DNA of 64,000 bases from Aquabacterium sp. OR-4 (GTDB lineage: Bacteria; Pseudomonadota; Gammaproteobacteria; Burkholderiales; Burkholderiaceae_C): positions 2,294,001-2,358,000 of the forward strand of contig NZ_JAOCQD020000001.1 in assembly GCF_025290835.2 (NCBI RefSeq), in the 5' to 3' direction. Shown here piece after piece: positions 9,001-16,477 of the stretch. The translations under genes were made by a program, and so were the position numbers. Every line of letters starts with the position of its first letter. The first letter of the stretch is position 1. The notes beneath the pieces were generated by a model, which was given only the letters and a program-made list of their open reading frames with translations, had not been told where the DNA came from and did no database searches.

Positions 9001-11976
9001 GCCGCTCACGGTGCCGGCAAACACCAGCTCACCGGCCCGGTTGAACACCAGCCGGCCATGGTTGAGCACGTTGCCGTCCAGCGCGCCGGCCAGGTTGCCG
9101 TCGCCGATGCGCAGCGTGCCGGCGCTCACCGTGGTGCCACCCAGGTGCGTGACGGCGCCGGTGAGCGTGAGCCGGCCGCTGCCCGCCTGCTCGAGCGTGC
9201 CGCTGCCGCTGATTGCGCCGGCAAACCCCAGGTCGGCCAGCTGGTTGAACACCAGCGCACCGTGGTTGACCACCGGCCCGAGGATGCTGGCCGAATCGCC
9301 GTCTCGGCCGATGCGCAGCGTGCCGGCCGCCAGCGTGGTGCCGCCGGTGTAGGTGTTGTCGGCCAGCAGCGTCAGCGTGCCGCTGCCGGCCTGGCGCAGC
9401 TCGCCCTCGCCGCTGATCACGCCGGCCAGCGCCAGCTCGTCGCTGCGCTGCACCAGCAGCGTGGCACCGGACGCGATGGCGATGTGGCCGCCGAGGCTGC
9501 CGCTGACGCCGTTGCTGCCGAGCTGCAGGCTGCCCTGCCCGATGGCCGTGCCACCGGCTGGCGCGGCATCGCCCAGCAGCACCAGGGTGCCCAGCCCGGT
9601 CTTGGCCAGCTGGCCGGGCCCCGACACCGTACCGCTGAGGCTCAGCGTGGCGCCGGCCGCGCCCACGCCCAGCCTGGCATCGGCGGCCAGGTTCACGCTG
9701 CCGCTGCTGAGCGCGCTGCCACTGCCGCTCTGGCGCAGCGCACCCGCGTCGTCGGGGCCGCTGCCGGCCAGTTGCCAGGGGTTGTGCACCGCGTGGCCGT
9801 CAAGATCGACGCCGCCGCCGGCACTGACCGTGACCTGGCCCGAGCCGAACGGCCCGCTGGCCGGCGCCGGGCCGGGCGCACTGTCGCGCCCCGCCAGCAG
9901 CAGGCCGGCGCTGACCGTGCTGCCGCCGCCGTAGGTGTTGGCGGCGCTCAAGCTCACGCTGCCGCTGCCGGTCTTGCTGAGCGCGGCGCTGCTGCCCGCC
10001 AGCACGGCCGAGACCGTGCCCTCGCTCAGCGCAAACGCGGTGGCGGTCAGTGCGCCGGGCTTGGTGGCGCTGTCGATCAGGCTGCCGCCGGTCAGCGTGA
10101 ACAGGCCCACGCTGGGGCTGCGGCCATTGACATCGAGCGTGGCGCCACCGCTCAGCGTCACGGCCTGGCCGGCCGGCAGCGCGCCGGCCGCGCCCAGCAG
10201 CAGGCTGCCGGCGGCCACCGTGGTGCCGCCCAGGTAGCTGTTGCTGCCCGAGAGCGTGAGCGCGCCAGCACCCAGCTTGGTGAACGAGCCGCTGCCGCTG
10301 ATCGGCAGGCTCAGCGTGCGCGAGGTGGAATGGGTCCAGCGGGTGGCGCCGTTGAGCACCAGGCCGGCGGCTGCCAGGCTGACATCGGCGATCTCGATCT
10401 GGCTGGCCTCGAGGCTCAGCGTGCGGCCGGTGCCGGCCAGGCTGATCGGCTGGTTGATGGCAATCGTGTCGCCGGCCTGGTTGCCATTGACCCTCAGCGT
10501 CAGCGAGCCGGCACCGGCCACGCTCGGGCTGCTGACCGCGGCGTCGACCGTGATGCGGTCGTCGGCCTGCAGCAGCACTGGTGCGGTGGCCAGGTTCGCC
10601 AGCAGCGTGCTGACGGTGAGGATGTTGTCGCCGCTGCCGCTGGCCTGCACGGTGAGGGTGGCGGGGTCGAGCAGCAGCAGGCCGGCGCGGCCCAGCGGGG
10701 CGGCGCGGTCGGCGGTGCCCTCGTAGCGCAGCGCGCCGTGCGACGACACCTCCACCAGCCCGCCATCGCCCCCTGCCGCACCACCGCGCGCGCTGATGTG
10801 GCCGGCAAACTGGGTGCGCTCGCCCGACCACAGCACCACGCTGCCGCCGTGGCCGGCCTGCGTGGCATCGGCCGCCAGCACCGCGCCGGCCTGCACCACC
10901 ACGCTGCGCGCATGCGGCAGCGCCTGGGCGTTGGCCCCGCCGAGATCGCCGCCCACGCGCAGGCTGCCGCCGGCCGCCGTGCCGCTGGCCTCCAGCCGCG
11001 CGCTGGCCGCCAGCTGCACCTGCTCGCCCAGCACGCTGATCTGGCCGCCGCGCGTGCCGGCGGCGTCGGCGCTGGCCACCACGGTGCCGGCCACCTGGGT
11101 GAGACCGGCGCCACCGCCATCGATCACCACCTGGCCATCGCGCAGGGCCAGGCCGCTGGCGCGCACCGTGCCGGCCAGGTTGAGCACGGTGTCGGCAAAA
11201 CCGGCGCGCGCCGTGGCGCGCAGTTCGGCACTGCCGGCCAGTGCCGTGGCCGAGCCCAGCAGGTCGAGCCGGGTGGCCAGGTCTTCGCTGCGGGCGTTGA
11301 AGAAGATCAGGCCGTCACCGTCCACATCCACCTGCACCGCGCCCACGGCGGCAGCGCCCAGGCGGCCGGCCAGCACCTGGCCGCCGATGCTGACCCGCGG
11401 GCCCACCAGGGCCACGGTGCCGGCGGGGGCGTGGATTTCGCCATCGGCGCGCAGCTCGCCGCTGCCGGCGTTGCCACCCGACAGCTGCCAGCGCCCGGCG
11501 TTGCCCAGGGCCAGCGCGGTGGTGTCGGCGTTCAGCGTGGTGGCCACCAGGCCGCCCACATCCACCCGCGAGCCGGCGCCAAAGATCACGCCACGCGGGT
11601 TGGACAGAAACACCCGCCCGTCAGCCTGCAGCTGGCCCAGGATCAGCGACGGATCGGCCCCGGTGACGCGGTTGAACAGCACCGCCGCGGCATCGGGCTG
11701 GTGGATGCGCACGCGTTCACCCGCGGCGATGGAAAAACTGCGCCAGTCGAGTGCCGCGCGGGCACTGCTCTGCACGATCTCGAGCTGCTTGGCGCCATCG
11801 GCGCGCACGCTCACCTGGCCGGCGGTGACGGTGCCGTCCTGCGGCAGGGCCCAACCCGATGGTGACGCGGCCAGCGCCACCGCCAGGCAGGCGGCCAGGC
11901 TCAGCGGGCGCAGGGCCCAGCGCCCGCGCCGGCCGCGGCGCCCGCCGCGGTCAGTAGAACCAGGAGAGCTGCGCAT
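1..11976 (-). CDS. Giant TpsA exoprotein (FHA-type secretion domain plus PATR repeats), 3' end outside window
   Basis: This is the secreted partner of a two-partner secretion system. The frame is open from an ATG at 11976, which overlaps the transporter stop by 26 bp, to the left edge, giving 3,992 visible residues without a stop. The N-terminus is a long Arg-rich leader followed by a hydrophobic signal core ending near residue 48 (SGWA/LPQDG). A filamentous-haemagglutinin secretion domain follows, with NRVTG near residue 110 and NPRGVIFG at 126-133, the latter corresponding to the family NPNGI motif. Most of the remainder is about 28 autotransporter-type passenger repeats of the pattern GSGTLTLxGxNTYxGGTTVxxGTLQLG, predicted to form a beta-helix. 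Near the visible end the repeats stop and a non-repetitive region begins (about residues 3880-3992). Likely role is adhesion or surface interaction. The substrate is unknown, and the missing C-terminus could hold an effector or toxin domain. Confidence 0.9.
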   Translation of the reverse strand, partial: MRSSPGSTDRGGRRGRRGRWALRPLSLAACLAVALAASPSGWALPQDGTVTAGQVSVRADGAKQLEIVQSSARAALDWRSFSIAAGERVRIHQPDAAAVLFNRVTGADPSLILGQLQADGRVFLSNPRGVIFGAGSRVDVGGLVATTLNADTTALALGNAGRWQLSGGNAGSGELRADGEIHAPAGTVALVGPRVSIGGQVLAGRLGAAAVGAVQVDVDGDGLIFFNARSEDLATRLDLLGSATALAGSAELRATARAGFADTVLNLAGTVRASGLALRDGQVVIDGGGAGLTQVAGTVVASADAAGTRGGQISVLGEQVQLAASARLEASGTAAGGSLRVGGDLGGANAQALPHARSVVVQAGAVLAADATQAGHGGSVVLWSGERTQFAGHISARGGAAGGDGGLVEVSSHGALRYEGTADRAAPLGRAGLLLLDPATLTVQASGSGDNILTVSTLLANLATAPVLLQADDRITVDAAVSSPSVAGAGSLTLRVNGNQAGDTIAINQPISLAGTGRTLSLEASQIEIADVSLAAAGLVLNGATRWTHSTSRTLSLPISGSGSFTKLGAGALTLSGSNSYLGGTTVAAGSLLLGAAGALPAGQAVTLSGGATLDVNGRSPSVGLFTLTGGSLIDSATKPGALTATAFALSEGTVSAVLAGSSAALSKTGSGSVSLSAANTYGGGSTVSAGLLLAGRDSAPGPAPASGPFGSGQVTVSAGGGVDLDGHAVHNPWQLAGSGPDDAGALRQSGSGSALSSGSVNLAADARLGVGAAGATLSLSGTVSGPGQLAKTGLGTLVLLGDAAPAGGTAIGQGSLQLGSNGVSGSLGGHIAIASGATLLVQRSDELALAGVISGEGELRQAGSGTLTLLADNTYTGGTTLAAGTLRIGRDGDSASILGPVVNHGALVFNQLADLGFAGAISGSGTLEQAGSGRLTLTGAVTHLGGTTVSAGTLRIGDGNLAGALDGNVLNHGRLVFNRAGELVFAGTVSGTGQLEQAGPGTLVLTANQGHSGGTVVSAGTLQLGDGGGAGNVGGAVSVLADAQLQFRRAGSLTFDGLISGAGSVSQAGSGTLSFSGDQLYTGATRIASGSSLRLGVGLNAGSVLGDIDNQGTLSVLRSDTLTLGGTLSGDGSLQIAGGQLRLTGARSATGSTTVAAGSSLVIERDAALRWAGNLGGDGLVDKRGSGTLSLLGDWSPGGGTQVSQGTLQVGEGGAGGSLAGGAIQVQAGAALVFQRSGSLSLASDVSGQGRFEQAGPGTLVLGATVAVGGGNRVSGGTLQVGHGGTSGWLEGAVLNDGILAFARSDDISVTSVISGTGQLRQQGSGSLNLGGANTFAGGTTLSAGTLAAGRASSGAAGALGAGPFGTGVVSVNGSAAVDLAGWQVDNAWLLAGSGSAELGALGSRSGSASSAGALTLAADSRIGVAGAQLQLSGSIGGSGALSLSGPGTLVLAGDNSASGGTTVASGTLQLLGGSNRAGLGPLQVASGAVLDLHGGASLSVPVQLAGTVRVASGEAAATLSGALTLSGDSLLQVDGAGLALSGGLADLGGAWRLGKSGAGTLTLAGRNSGRGGIDLQAGTLVASGGEALGDAGTLQMAAGSTLRLQADETLGALAGAGHVLLGRFTLATGADGSSSSFSGVLQGTGGLSKLGGGSFALEGDNRYSGATLVQAGRLVIGAAGTAGSASAVSVAAGAQLALQSAQSFGALAGAGDVALNSFALSAGSLDTSSRFDGRLSGSGSFTKTGDGTLILGGASTHSGGTVVLAGTLQAARGSSGAAAALSAGPFGTAAVSVANGAVVDLAGQQVDNPWSLAGGAVLASSSGRAASAGALSLVGDAGIAVSGERLSLGGSIGGAGALNVAGPGTLVMGGANLASGGTTVSGGTLQLSGGVDRAGLGPLVVARDATLDLTSGAQLGVPLALAGTLANSAGTGLVSGLVTLHGDAVLQVAGAGLTLAGTLTDAGGAPSLTKTGAGTLTLSGRHLGAGDITVQAGTLVAAGGQALGDAGTLQLAAGSRLRLQADEAVGALAGAGEVQLDRFTLSAGGNDASTGFSGAVQGSGGLIKQGRGSLTLTGSNPYTGATQVLGGTLVLGPGGTAGVLSALSVAAGAELLLQSNQAFGALSGAGQVALGGQALSVGGDDGSSRFDGRFSGSGALTKTGAGTLTLTSAQAHGGSTTVAEGTLALASSQAGSVASAYRIEGAATLALLADVAIGSLAGAGTVDLAAGSLRVTPAAGSSSVFSGVLQGSGGLVLQGAGSLTLTGANLYTGRTQVLGGSLQVQGDAQLGRAPAALVADQLVLDGGTLQILADTTLAATRGITLQAGGGTLLLAADVSVLAPAPVVDGLAAGALRVAGGGNLAFTGAQDNRHSGGTTLLGGSLSVARDGQLGAASGGLLLDGGTLALRDSLRLDEARTLSLGAAGGTLQLPTGVLLQLGGRIADAAGASQGALRVQGGGTLSLEGAAANTHTGATAVLGSTLLLTRDDQLGLAPAAARAGQLLLDGATLALQPGATLTLDAGRGLALGAGGGTLQVADGASLNLAGSVADAVPASPGQLRKTGGGTLLLQGGADSGTPNSHSGGTRVLAGTLVIGRDAVLGSASAALELDGGTLQVLASVALDAARPLQLGAAGGRIDVAAGHSLGLGSRVDELAGAAVLTKTGAGTLAFEGAADSARLGATQVLGGTLAIRRDGQLGAAPAMATPDHLLLDGATLRLDGNTTLAATRGIALGAAGGTLQVAEGVAARIDGAFSDAGATPASLRKTGAGSLTLAGDNRHGGGTELHAGALATAGDERLPDGGALQLAVDTRFTLGGAETVGALADLGGVGAGLPARLQLERHVLTVRQAIDTQFGGRIDSSGGQLVKEGAGTLALTGQGSGSSLFQVNSGVLVSASADLLGADTTVQVAARATLRLDTPVTVQSLSLAGEMSGSGSMRVTQASTLDGATLGVALDTQSLISRHSVLVLAPLTVGATALVDGGTLSLGSGGLLQAAQLQLGAGAVLATSVAGQLGSGTQMALAGASQLQLAGAESAAALALADGSRVAGAGRLALSGALSLADAAVALPVQAAQFSSRGASAVDAALTLRDSATLLDGTLSLGAAGVIDSPVLRLQAGLLRSTAPQALGSGATALRIDAPATLQLGAAATVASLSLAGTLQAPPVALAGAPVQAPGLQAGSPQAAAASVVHRQAGTGETAALAVNVADVADVADVADAASALVATDSVTLDGGRLGAPLTTRSLLASGSSQLGAAVQATQQVSVGGTLTLEAGATLTTPLLALSSGALLTSGAGQLLGLPLLQMQAGTTLRLAGSERLGGLVDAEPGAPAAAATPARVLLADAADTTLQVGAAVLDTATVQQFSGVVSGGGSLVKQGLGTWVLGADQAHGETRIEAGTLQLGQGGRSGSLGRGAVLNDGLLRVVRSDTLVINNTVAGSGALEQAGSGSLVLAASGNAYTGATRVLAGSLATSGNERLPDASVLQLAAAASLQLGGHETLGALEADGAVALGGSLAATRGGLRLGGPVTVTAAVPITLQAPGQAIEALNEGNQWGLQPLSVLAGQLRLSAGRVADGRWRDLVLGELRLGVPQAAPAGAAGQRQASAAALADAIIGGGDSLIEAGQVSLGQSTVATGDARLDGLLQIDGGTLTLRAMAAPGYSLLAPLDSGRQAVDPLQGRLLQVADDVITQGAASRITTAAGSGLVLQAVAGGSISLGQADNRFAGTLQALSGAEWNSAWAPVGLDGARAVGQSRITLAGQELVVGGQGLEADLLRLSAGRLATVDNSRIAARLWYNDAGFGLQNSAPGLVLELLPQAFAAALPFGSADAPINANVGGKSLGTRTDGLAAGYVQLLPRDAAPGSTVVFLAGPSDSQAGDSGYRFFNDGAGDQSRLPLFYNGVLPATPQLSGSLSAVAAVSENARRERFEETVRTENVAIRLRAGVIAEVGPGRPATGGAEGLRLPSSCSAEIGRLACPPAAAASAAQGAAAPAAP
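2332..2367. repeat. Four perfect 9-bp tandem repeats in tpsA
   Basis: The plus strand reads atcggccac four times in a row (2332-2340, 2341-2349, 2350-2358, 2359-2367). In the exoprotein frame this encodes a run of Val-Ala-Asp triplets. The period is a multiple of three, so copy-number change would alter length without shifting the frame. Confidence 0.9.
5430..7950 (-). repeat. Two tandem ~1,266-bp modules inside tpsA
   Basis: The exoprotein frame contains two consecutive, clearly related modules of about 422 residues. The same landmarks recur in order: GPFGT, VDLAGxQVDNxW, GxxRAGLGPL, LRLQADExxGALAGAG and DGRxSGSGxxTKTG. The Phe codon of GPFGT lies at 7879-7881 in the first and 6613-6615 in the second, exactly 1,266 bp apart. 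A shorter third relative has GPFGS at 9844-9855. Outer module edges are approximate. Confidence 0.7.
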
Positions 11977-13732
11977 ACACCCTCGGATTGCGTTGGGCGG
12001 TGTCGGACCGCGCCTGCCCGGTGCTGGGCACGGCCACGCTCAGGCGCGCGGCAAAGCTGCGCGGGCGCTCCCACGACAAGGCCACGCCGGCGCCGCCCAG
12101 GCGCTGGCGGTTGTCGGTGCGGGCCGCCTGGGTGGCGGGCTCGTGGCGCAGCTGCAGCGCGGCATGGTCGAAGAACACGCTGGCCACCAGCTCGCGCGCC
12201 CAGCGGCCCAGCCAGGCCTCGGGCGGCAGCAGGCGCAGCTCGAGCGTGGCCACCACGCCACTGTCGCCGGTGCCCTCGCCGGGCGCGAAGGCGCGCACGC
12301 CATCGGGCCCGCCGGCACGGAACTGCTCGCTGCTGTCGAGGTTGTCGAGCGCCCACTGGCCGCGCAGCGCGGCATACAGCAGCATGCGGCCATCCACCAG
12401 GTTCTGCAGGCGGTTGCCGGCCAGGCCGAGCTTGGTGAAGCGCGGCGCATCATCCAGGCCACCGGGCATGCCGCCGCGGTGGCGCAGCTCGCCGTGGGCC
12501 AGGTTGGCCTCGAAGGTGCTGACCGCGCCGCCGCCCAGGCTGTCGCGCAGATCGCCCGACAGGCCCAGCGTCAGGCTGTTGATGCTGCGGCGCTGCACCG
12601 AGCGGGCCACGTCCTGCCGGTCGGCGTGCTGCTTGTTGTCGAGGTTGCCGACCATGAACACATTGAGGTTGCGCGAGCGCCGCCAGGGGTACAGCGCATT
12701 CACCGACAGGCTCACCGCGTCGCCATTGACGCCCAGCGGAAACTGCGCCGGGTCGAGCTTGTAACGCACCATCGACAGCGAGCTGCCGAGCTTCCAGCCG
12801 TCATGGCCCACCGGCAGCGAATAGCCCAGCAGCGCGAACAGCAGGCCGCCGGTATCGGAGCTCAGCGCATTGAGGGTCAGCGAATCACCGCGCCCGGCCA
12901 GGCTGTTGCCGGCCAGCAGCGCGCCCACCCGGTACAGGCCGAGAAAGCGCGAGCCGTTGGCATCGGCATCGACCTTGCCCGACCACGGATCTTCGGGCCG
13001 GCCGCTGACCTTGAGCCGCGCCGTGCCCGGCGTGGCGCCGGCCTGCACATCGAAGCGCACCGTGATGCCGCGCAGATCGTTGAGCAGGAACACCACCCGC
13101 TCGATCAGCTCCACGCGCAGGATCTCGCCGGGCCGCAGCCGCGCCAGGTAGGCCTCGACCACCTCGCGGCGCACCCGCAGCTGGGCCGGCCAGTCGAGCT
13201 CGATGCGGTCGAGCCGGCCTTCGAGCACCTCGATGCGGATCAGCCCGTCCTGCGGCGATTGCTCGGGCAGATAGGCATAGCCCAGGTAAAAGCCCAGCTC
13301 GCGCTGCAGAAAGCGGGTGATGTCGGCCGCAGCGTTGACCAGATCGTCGTAGCTGCGGCGCGGGCCCAGATAAGGCGCGGTGAGCGCCGGCAGCGCGGCC
13401 ACCAGCTCGGGCGGGGCGCCGGGCGGCAGCGTGAAGCCGCGCACCTCCAGCGTCAGCTCGTCCTGCGGCTTCTCGAGCTCGCGCGGCGGCAGCGGCCGTG
13501 GTGGCAATTGCTCGCTGTCGGTACGCAGTGCCGGCCGCGGCGCCAGCTGCTCGGCGGATGGCACCACGGCCGGCGTCTGCGCCAGCGCGGCCCCGGCCCA
13601 CAGGCCCAGCGCAGCCACCCAGGCCGTCGGCCGCAGCGCCGGCGCTGGCCTTGGCCCGGGCGCTGGTGGTGCGGCAGCGCCGGGCGGCGCAAAGCCGCGT
13701 GCTGGGTGGGCTGCCGCAGGGGCAACAGGCAT
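11951..13732 (-). CDS. TpsB outer-membrane transporter (FhaC/ShlB/HecB family)
   Basis: An Omp85-superfamily pore that secretes the adjacent exoprotein across the outer membrane. It has 593 residues, normal for TpsB. A Pro/Ala-rich N-terminus leads to a signal peptide ending near ALA/QT (about residue 51). Two POTRA domains follow (about 90-260), recognisable from VRGF, the helix with LQRELGFYLGYAYLP, and RIEVLEGRLDRI. The rest is a 16-strand-type barrel, with the loop-6 VRGY-equivalent VRAF at 479-482 followed by GEGTGD, and an aromatic last residue (QLSWFY). GGAG lies about 12 nt before the ATG. The stop overlaps the exoprotein start, so the two are transcribed together, transporter first. 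The longer N-terminal leader makes a downstream start possible. Confidence 0.95.
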   Translation of the reverse strand: MPVAPAAAHPARGFAPPGAAAPPAPGPRPAPALRPTAWVAALGLWAGAALAQTPAVVPSAEQLAPRPALRTDSEQLPPRPLPPRELEKPQDELTLEVRGFTLPPGAPPELVAALPALTAPYLGPRRSYDDLVNAAADITRFLQRELGFYLGYAYLPEQSPQDGLIRIEVLEGRLDRIELDWPAQLRVRREVVEAYLARLRPGEILRVELIERVVFLLNDLRGITVRFDVQAGATPGTARLKVSGRPEDPWSGKVDADANGSRFLGLYRVGALLAGNSLAGRGDSLTLNALSSDTGGLLFALLGYSLPVGHDGWKLGSSLSMVRYKLDPAQFPLGVNGDAVSLSVNALYPWRRSRNLNVFMVGNLDNKQHADRQDVARSVQRRSINSLTLGLSGDLRDSLGGGAVSTFEANLAHGELRHRGGMPGGLDDAPRFTKLGLAGNRLQNLVDGRMLLYAALRGQWALDNLDSSEQFRAGGPDGVRAFAPGEGTGDSGVVATLELRLLPPEAWLGRWARELVASVFFDHAALQLRHEPATQAARTDNRQRLGGAGVALSWERPRSFAARLSVAVPSTGQARSDTAQRNPRVYAQLSWFY

Positions 13733-13981
13733 GCGGTGGGCTCCAGCGCTGGATCGGTGGGATGGTGATGTGCCGCGCCGCCAACCGGGCCGCTGGCAGC
13801 CCGGTCACGGTGTCGGCCCATGCTATCCAATGGCGTGAGCAGCTGTAACAGCCGGCCGCCAATGAGCGTGGGGGTTGCCAGCCATGGCGCATGCGTGCAT
13901 TGCGCGTATCGGGCCAGGCCAGGCCGCGGGCCGGCGGCGTGTTCGCGCGGCGGCTCGCCTGGCCGGCTCAGCGCAAAGGTT

Positions 13982-14569
13982 TCAGGGCGTGGCCTGGCGG
14001 CCGATCTCGACGCGCCGGTTCTCGGCAGCGAAGGGATCGTTGCCGACCTTGGGCGCCTTCGAGCCCAGGCCCAGGGCCTGCAGCATGGCCGGGTCGGCCC
14101 CCAGCTTCACCAGGTAGTCGCGCACCGCCTCGGCGCGCTTTTGCGAGAGCAGCAGGTTGCCGTCGTCGGAACCGCTGGCGTCGGCGTGGCCCTCGATGCG
14201 CACCACGCGGCCGCTGCCCTTCTTGCCGCGCAGCACCTCGGCAAAACGGTCGAGCTGCTGGCGCAGCAGGTCAGGCAGTTCGGCCGAGCCGATCTTGAAG
14301 GTGGCGGTGGGCAGCGAGAAGCGCACCGCGGGCTTGAAGCCCATGCACTTGAAGCCCTGCTTCTTGAGCTCTTCGCAGGCGTCTTCAGGGAACAGGCCTT
14401 CGCTGATGGTCTGCACATCGGGCACCTGCTGGCCCAGGTCGACCGGCTCGTCGGCGCGGGCCTGGCCGGGCTGCAACAGCAGCATCAGGGTGGCCAGCAG
14501 CAGACTGGCGCCGGCGATGCCGCCTTGGCGTAACAGCATCGGGTTGCGGGGTGGGCATGCATGCGTCAT
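13982..14569 (-). CDS. OmpA-family peptidoglycan-binding protein
   Basis: A 195-residue envelope protein with a signal peptide (hydrophobic LLLATLMLLL, cleavage near ARA/DEP) and a C-terminal OmpA-like domain that binds peptidoglycan. Seen: RFSLPTATFKIGSAEL at the first strand, the core EGHADASGSDDGN with LSQKRAEAVRDYL, and the closing ENRRVEIGR. The start at 14569 was chosen because GGAGGT lies 5 nt upstream of that ATG; upstream in-frame codons lack a site. The middle has two Cys (EDACEELKKQGFKCMG) that could form a disulfide. It stands alone between the secretion locus and the TPP enzyme gene. Which complex it serves is not clear from context. Confidence 0.88.
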   Translation of the reverse strand: MTHACPPRNPMLLRQGGIAGASLLLATLMLLLQPGQARADEPVDLGQQVPDVQTISEGLFPEDACEELKKQGFKCMGFKPAVRFSLPTATFKIGSAELPDLLRQQLDRFAEVLRGKKGSGRVVRIEGHADASGSDDGNLLLSQKRAEAVRDYLVKLGADPAMLQALGLGSKAPKVGNDPFAAENRRVEIGRQATP

Positions 14570-14657
14570 CTCGACCTCCATCGTGTGTGCGGGCCGGAGG
14601 GCTCGCCCACACAAGGGGCACAAGCAGCTGCGGACGGCACCAACCCGGCAACGGCGC

Positions 14658-14687
14658 ATCATAGAACTGCGCAGCCAGCAGGGTCAT
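14658..14687 (-). promoter_or_regulatory. Possible sigma-70 promoter for the OmpA-like gene
   Basis: Reading the minus strand, TATGAT at 14663-14658 is a good -10. ATGACC at 14687-14682, 18 nt upstream, is a weak -35. It would start transcription about 85 nt before the gene. Judged by eye only. Confidence 0.3.
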
Positions 14688-14725
14688 CCCGCGAACGGCG
14701 TAAACCCGCTGGCCGCGGCCGGGGC

Positions 14726-16477
14726 TCAGCGCCCGGCTTGGCGCGCCGCCTCGCGGATGGCGGTGAGCGTGCTGCGCGAGGTGCTCACGTCGGCATCGAG
14801 CTTCAGGTGGATCAGCGTGGGCGCGCCGGGCTGCAGGGCCTCGGCAAACGCGGCCTCGAAATCGGCCGTGCGTTCCACCCGTGCGGCACGCCAGCCAAAG
14901 GCGCGCGCCATGTCGGCGAAGTCGGGGTTGTAGAGGTCGCTGCCGCTGACCCGGCCCGGGTACTCGCGCTCCTGGTGCATGCGGATCGTGCCGTAGGTGC
15001 CGTTGTCGACCACGATGCTGATCAGCTGGCCGCTGCGCCCGGCCGGCAGGTAGCCCGTGGCGGTGGCCAGCTCCTGGCCGTTCATCAAAAAGTCGCCATC
15101 GCCGGCCACGTTGACCACGGTGCGCTCGGGGTGCAGCAGCGCCGCCCCCACCGCCGCCGGAAAGCCGTAGCCCATGGCGCCGTTGGTGCAGGCCAGCTGG
15201 GTGCGGCCATGGTGCTGCAGGCCGTGGTAGCGCACATAGCGGTGCAGCCAGCCGCTGAAGTTGCCGGCGCCGTTGGTGTAGACCGTGTCGGCAGGCGCCA
15301 GGCGCTGCACGGTCTTCATCACCACCGCCATGTCCAGCGGCTCGACCGTCGGTGCCACATGGTTGGCCTCGTAGTCGGCATGGGCGGCGGCGGCCCAATC
15401 GCGCCAGGGCACGTCCACCGGCGCGGCCAGGGCCTCGAGCGCCTTGGCGGCGCAGGCCATGCTCGATTGCAGCATCAGATCCGCCGCATACACGCGGCCC
15501 AGCTCCTCGGGCCCGGCGTGGATGTGCACCAGCTTTTGCAGCGGCCGCGGCGCCTTCAGCAGGGTGTAGCCGCCGGTGGTCATCTCGCCCAGGCGCACGC
15601 CCAGCGCGATGACCAGATCGGCGTCCTGCACGCGCCGCGCCAGCTTGGGATTGATGCCGATGCCGACATCGCCCGCATACAACGCGTGGCGGTTGTCGAA
15701 GGTGTCCTGGAAACGGAAGCCGCAGCCCACCGGCAGCTGCCAGTTCTCGGCAAAACGCTGCAGCGCACGCGCCGCCTCGGCGTCCCAGCCGCCGCCGCCG
15801 GCGATCACGAAGGGGCGCTGGGCCTGCATCAGCAGGGCCCGCAGATCGCGCAGCGGCCCCGGCGCCGGCCAGGCGTGCGCGGCTTCGGCGCGTGGCAGCA
15901 CCGGCGCGGCGGTGGCCTGGGTGAGCATGTCTTCGGGCAGCACCAGCACCACCGGGCCGGGGCGACCCTGCATGGCGGTGTGGAAGGCGCGCGCCACGTA
16001 CTCGGGCAGGCGGTGCGGGTCTTGCACCTCGCCCACCCACTTGGCCATGCCCAGCGTGCCGGGGCCGAAGAACTGGCGGTAGTCGAGCTCCTGGAAGGCC
16101 TCGCGGTCGCGCTGGTCACTGGCCACCTGGCCGATGAACAGCACCATCGGCGTCGAATCCTGGAAGGCCGTGTGCAGGCCGATGCTGGCATTGGTGGCGC
16201 CCGGCGCCCGGGTGACGAAGCACACGCCCGGCCGGCCGCTCAGCTTGCCCTGGGCCTCGGCCATGAAGGCCGCGCCGCCCTCTTGCCGGCAGGCGATGAA
16301 GCGGATGGCCTCGCGGTGCGCATGAAAGCCGTCCAGCACGGCCAGGTAGCTTTCGCCGGGCACACCGAACACGGTCTCGACCCCCTGGGCGATGAGGGCT
16401 TCCACCAGCACATGTCCGGCGATACGTTGCGGCCCGGCGCCCGGCCCGCTCGCGTTGTTTGATTGGTTGGCTGTCAT
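14726..16477 (-). CDS. Thiamine-pyrophosphate enzyme, acetolactate-synthase-like
   Basis: A 583-residue member of the acetohydroxyacid synthase/benzoylformate decarboxylase superfamily. Order seen: N-terminal pyrimidine-binding domain with GVPGES (catalytic Glu at 42) and FVTRAPGATNASIG; a central domain with FVIAGGGGWD; a C-terminal PP-binding domain with GDGD at 459-462, then MNGQELATATGY and VVDNGTYGTI, the metal/TPP motif. The start ATG at 16477 overlaps the transporter stop in ATGA, so the two are translationally coupled. True biosynthetic acetolactate synthases usually sit beside a small ACT subunit, which is absent, so a decarboxylase or ligase acting on another 2-oxo acid is as likely. 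The substrate cannot be read from the sequence. Confidence 0.85.
   Translation of the reverse strand: MTANQSNNASGPGAGPQRIAGHVLVEALIAQGVETVFGVPGESYLAVLDGFHAHREAIRFIACRQEGGAAFMAEAQGKLSGRPGVCFVTRAPGATNASIGLHTAFQDSTPMVLFIGQVASDQRDREAFQELDYRQFFGPGTLGMAKWVGEVQDPHRLPEYVARAFHTAMQGRPGPVVLVLPEDMLTQATAAPVLPRAEAAHAWPAPGPLRDLRALLMQAQRPFVIAGGGGWDAEAARALQRFAENWQLPVGCGFRFQDTFDNRHALYAGDVGIGINPKLARRVQDADLVIALGVRLGEMTTGGYTLLKAPRPLQKLVHIHAGPEELGRVYAADLMLQSSMACAAKALEALAAPVDVPWRDWAAAAHADYEANHVAPTVEPLDMAVVMKTVQRLAPADTVYTNGAGNFSGWLHRYVRYHGLQHHGRTQLACTNGAMGYGFPAAVGAALLHPERTVVNVAGDGDFLMNGQELATATGYLPAGRSGQLISIVVDNGTYGTIRMHQEREYPGRVSGSDLYNPDFADMARAFGWRAARVERTADFEAAFAEALQPGAPTLIHLKLDADVSTSRSTLTAIREAARQAGR

Noticed and set aside
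5233..11865. A 2,210-codon open frame on the plus strand opposite tpsA
   Set aside because: It is rich in Gln, Ala, Gly, Arg and His without motifs, start signals or domain order. The opposite strand has the coherent secretion domain and repeats. Long antisense frames are common in repetitive GC-rich genes.
1..11950. Several separate minus-strand ORFs of 60-340 codons in tpsA
   Set aside because: They are in other frames than the continuous one that starts at 11976. The continuous frame has no stop in my reading, so no frameshift or pseudogene is needed.
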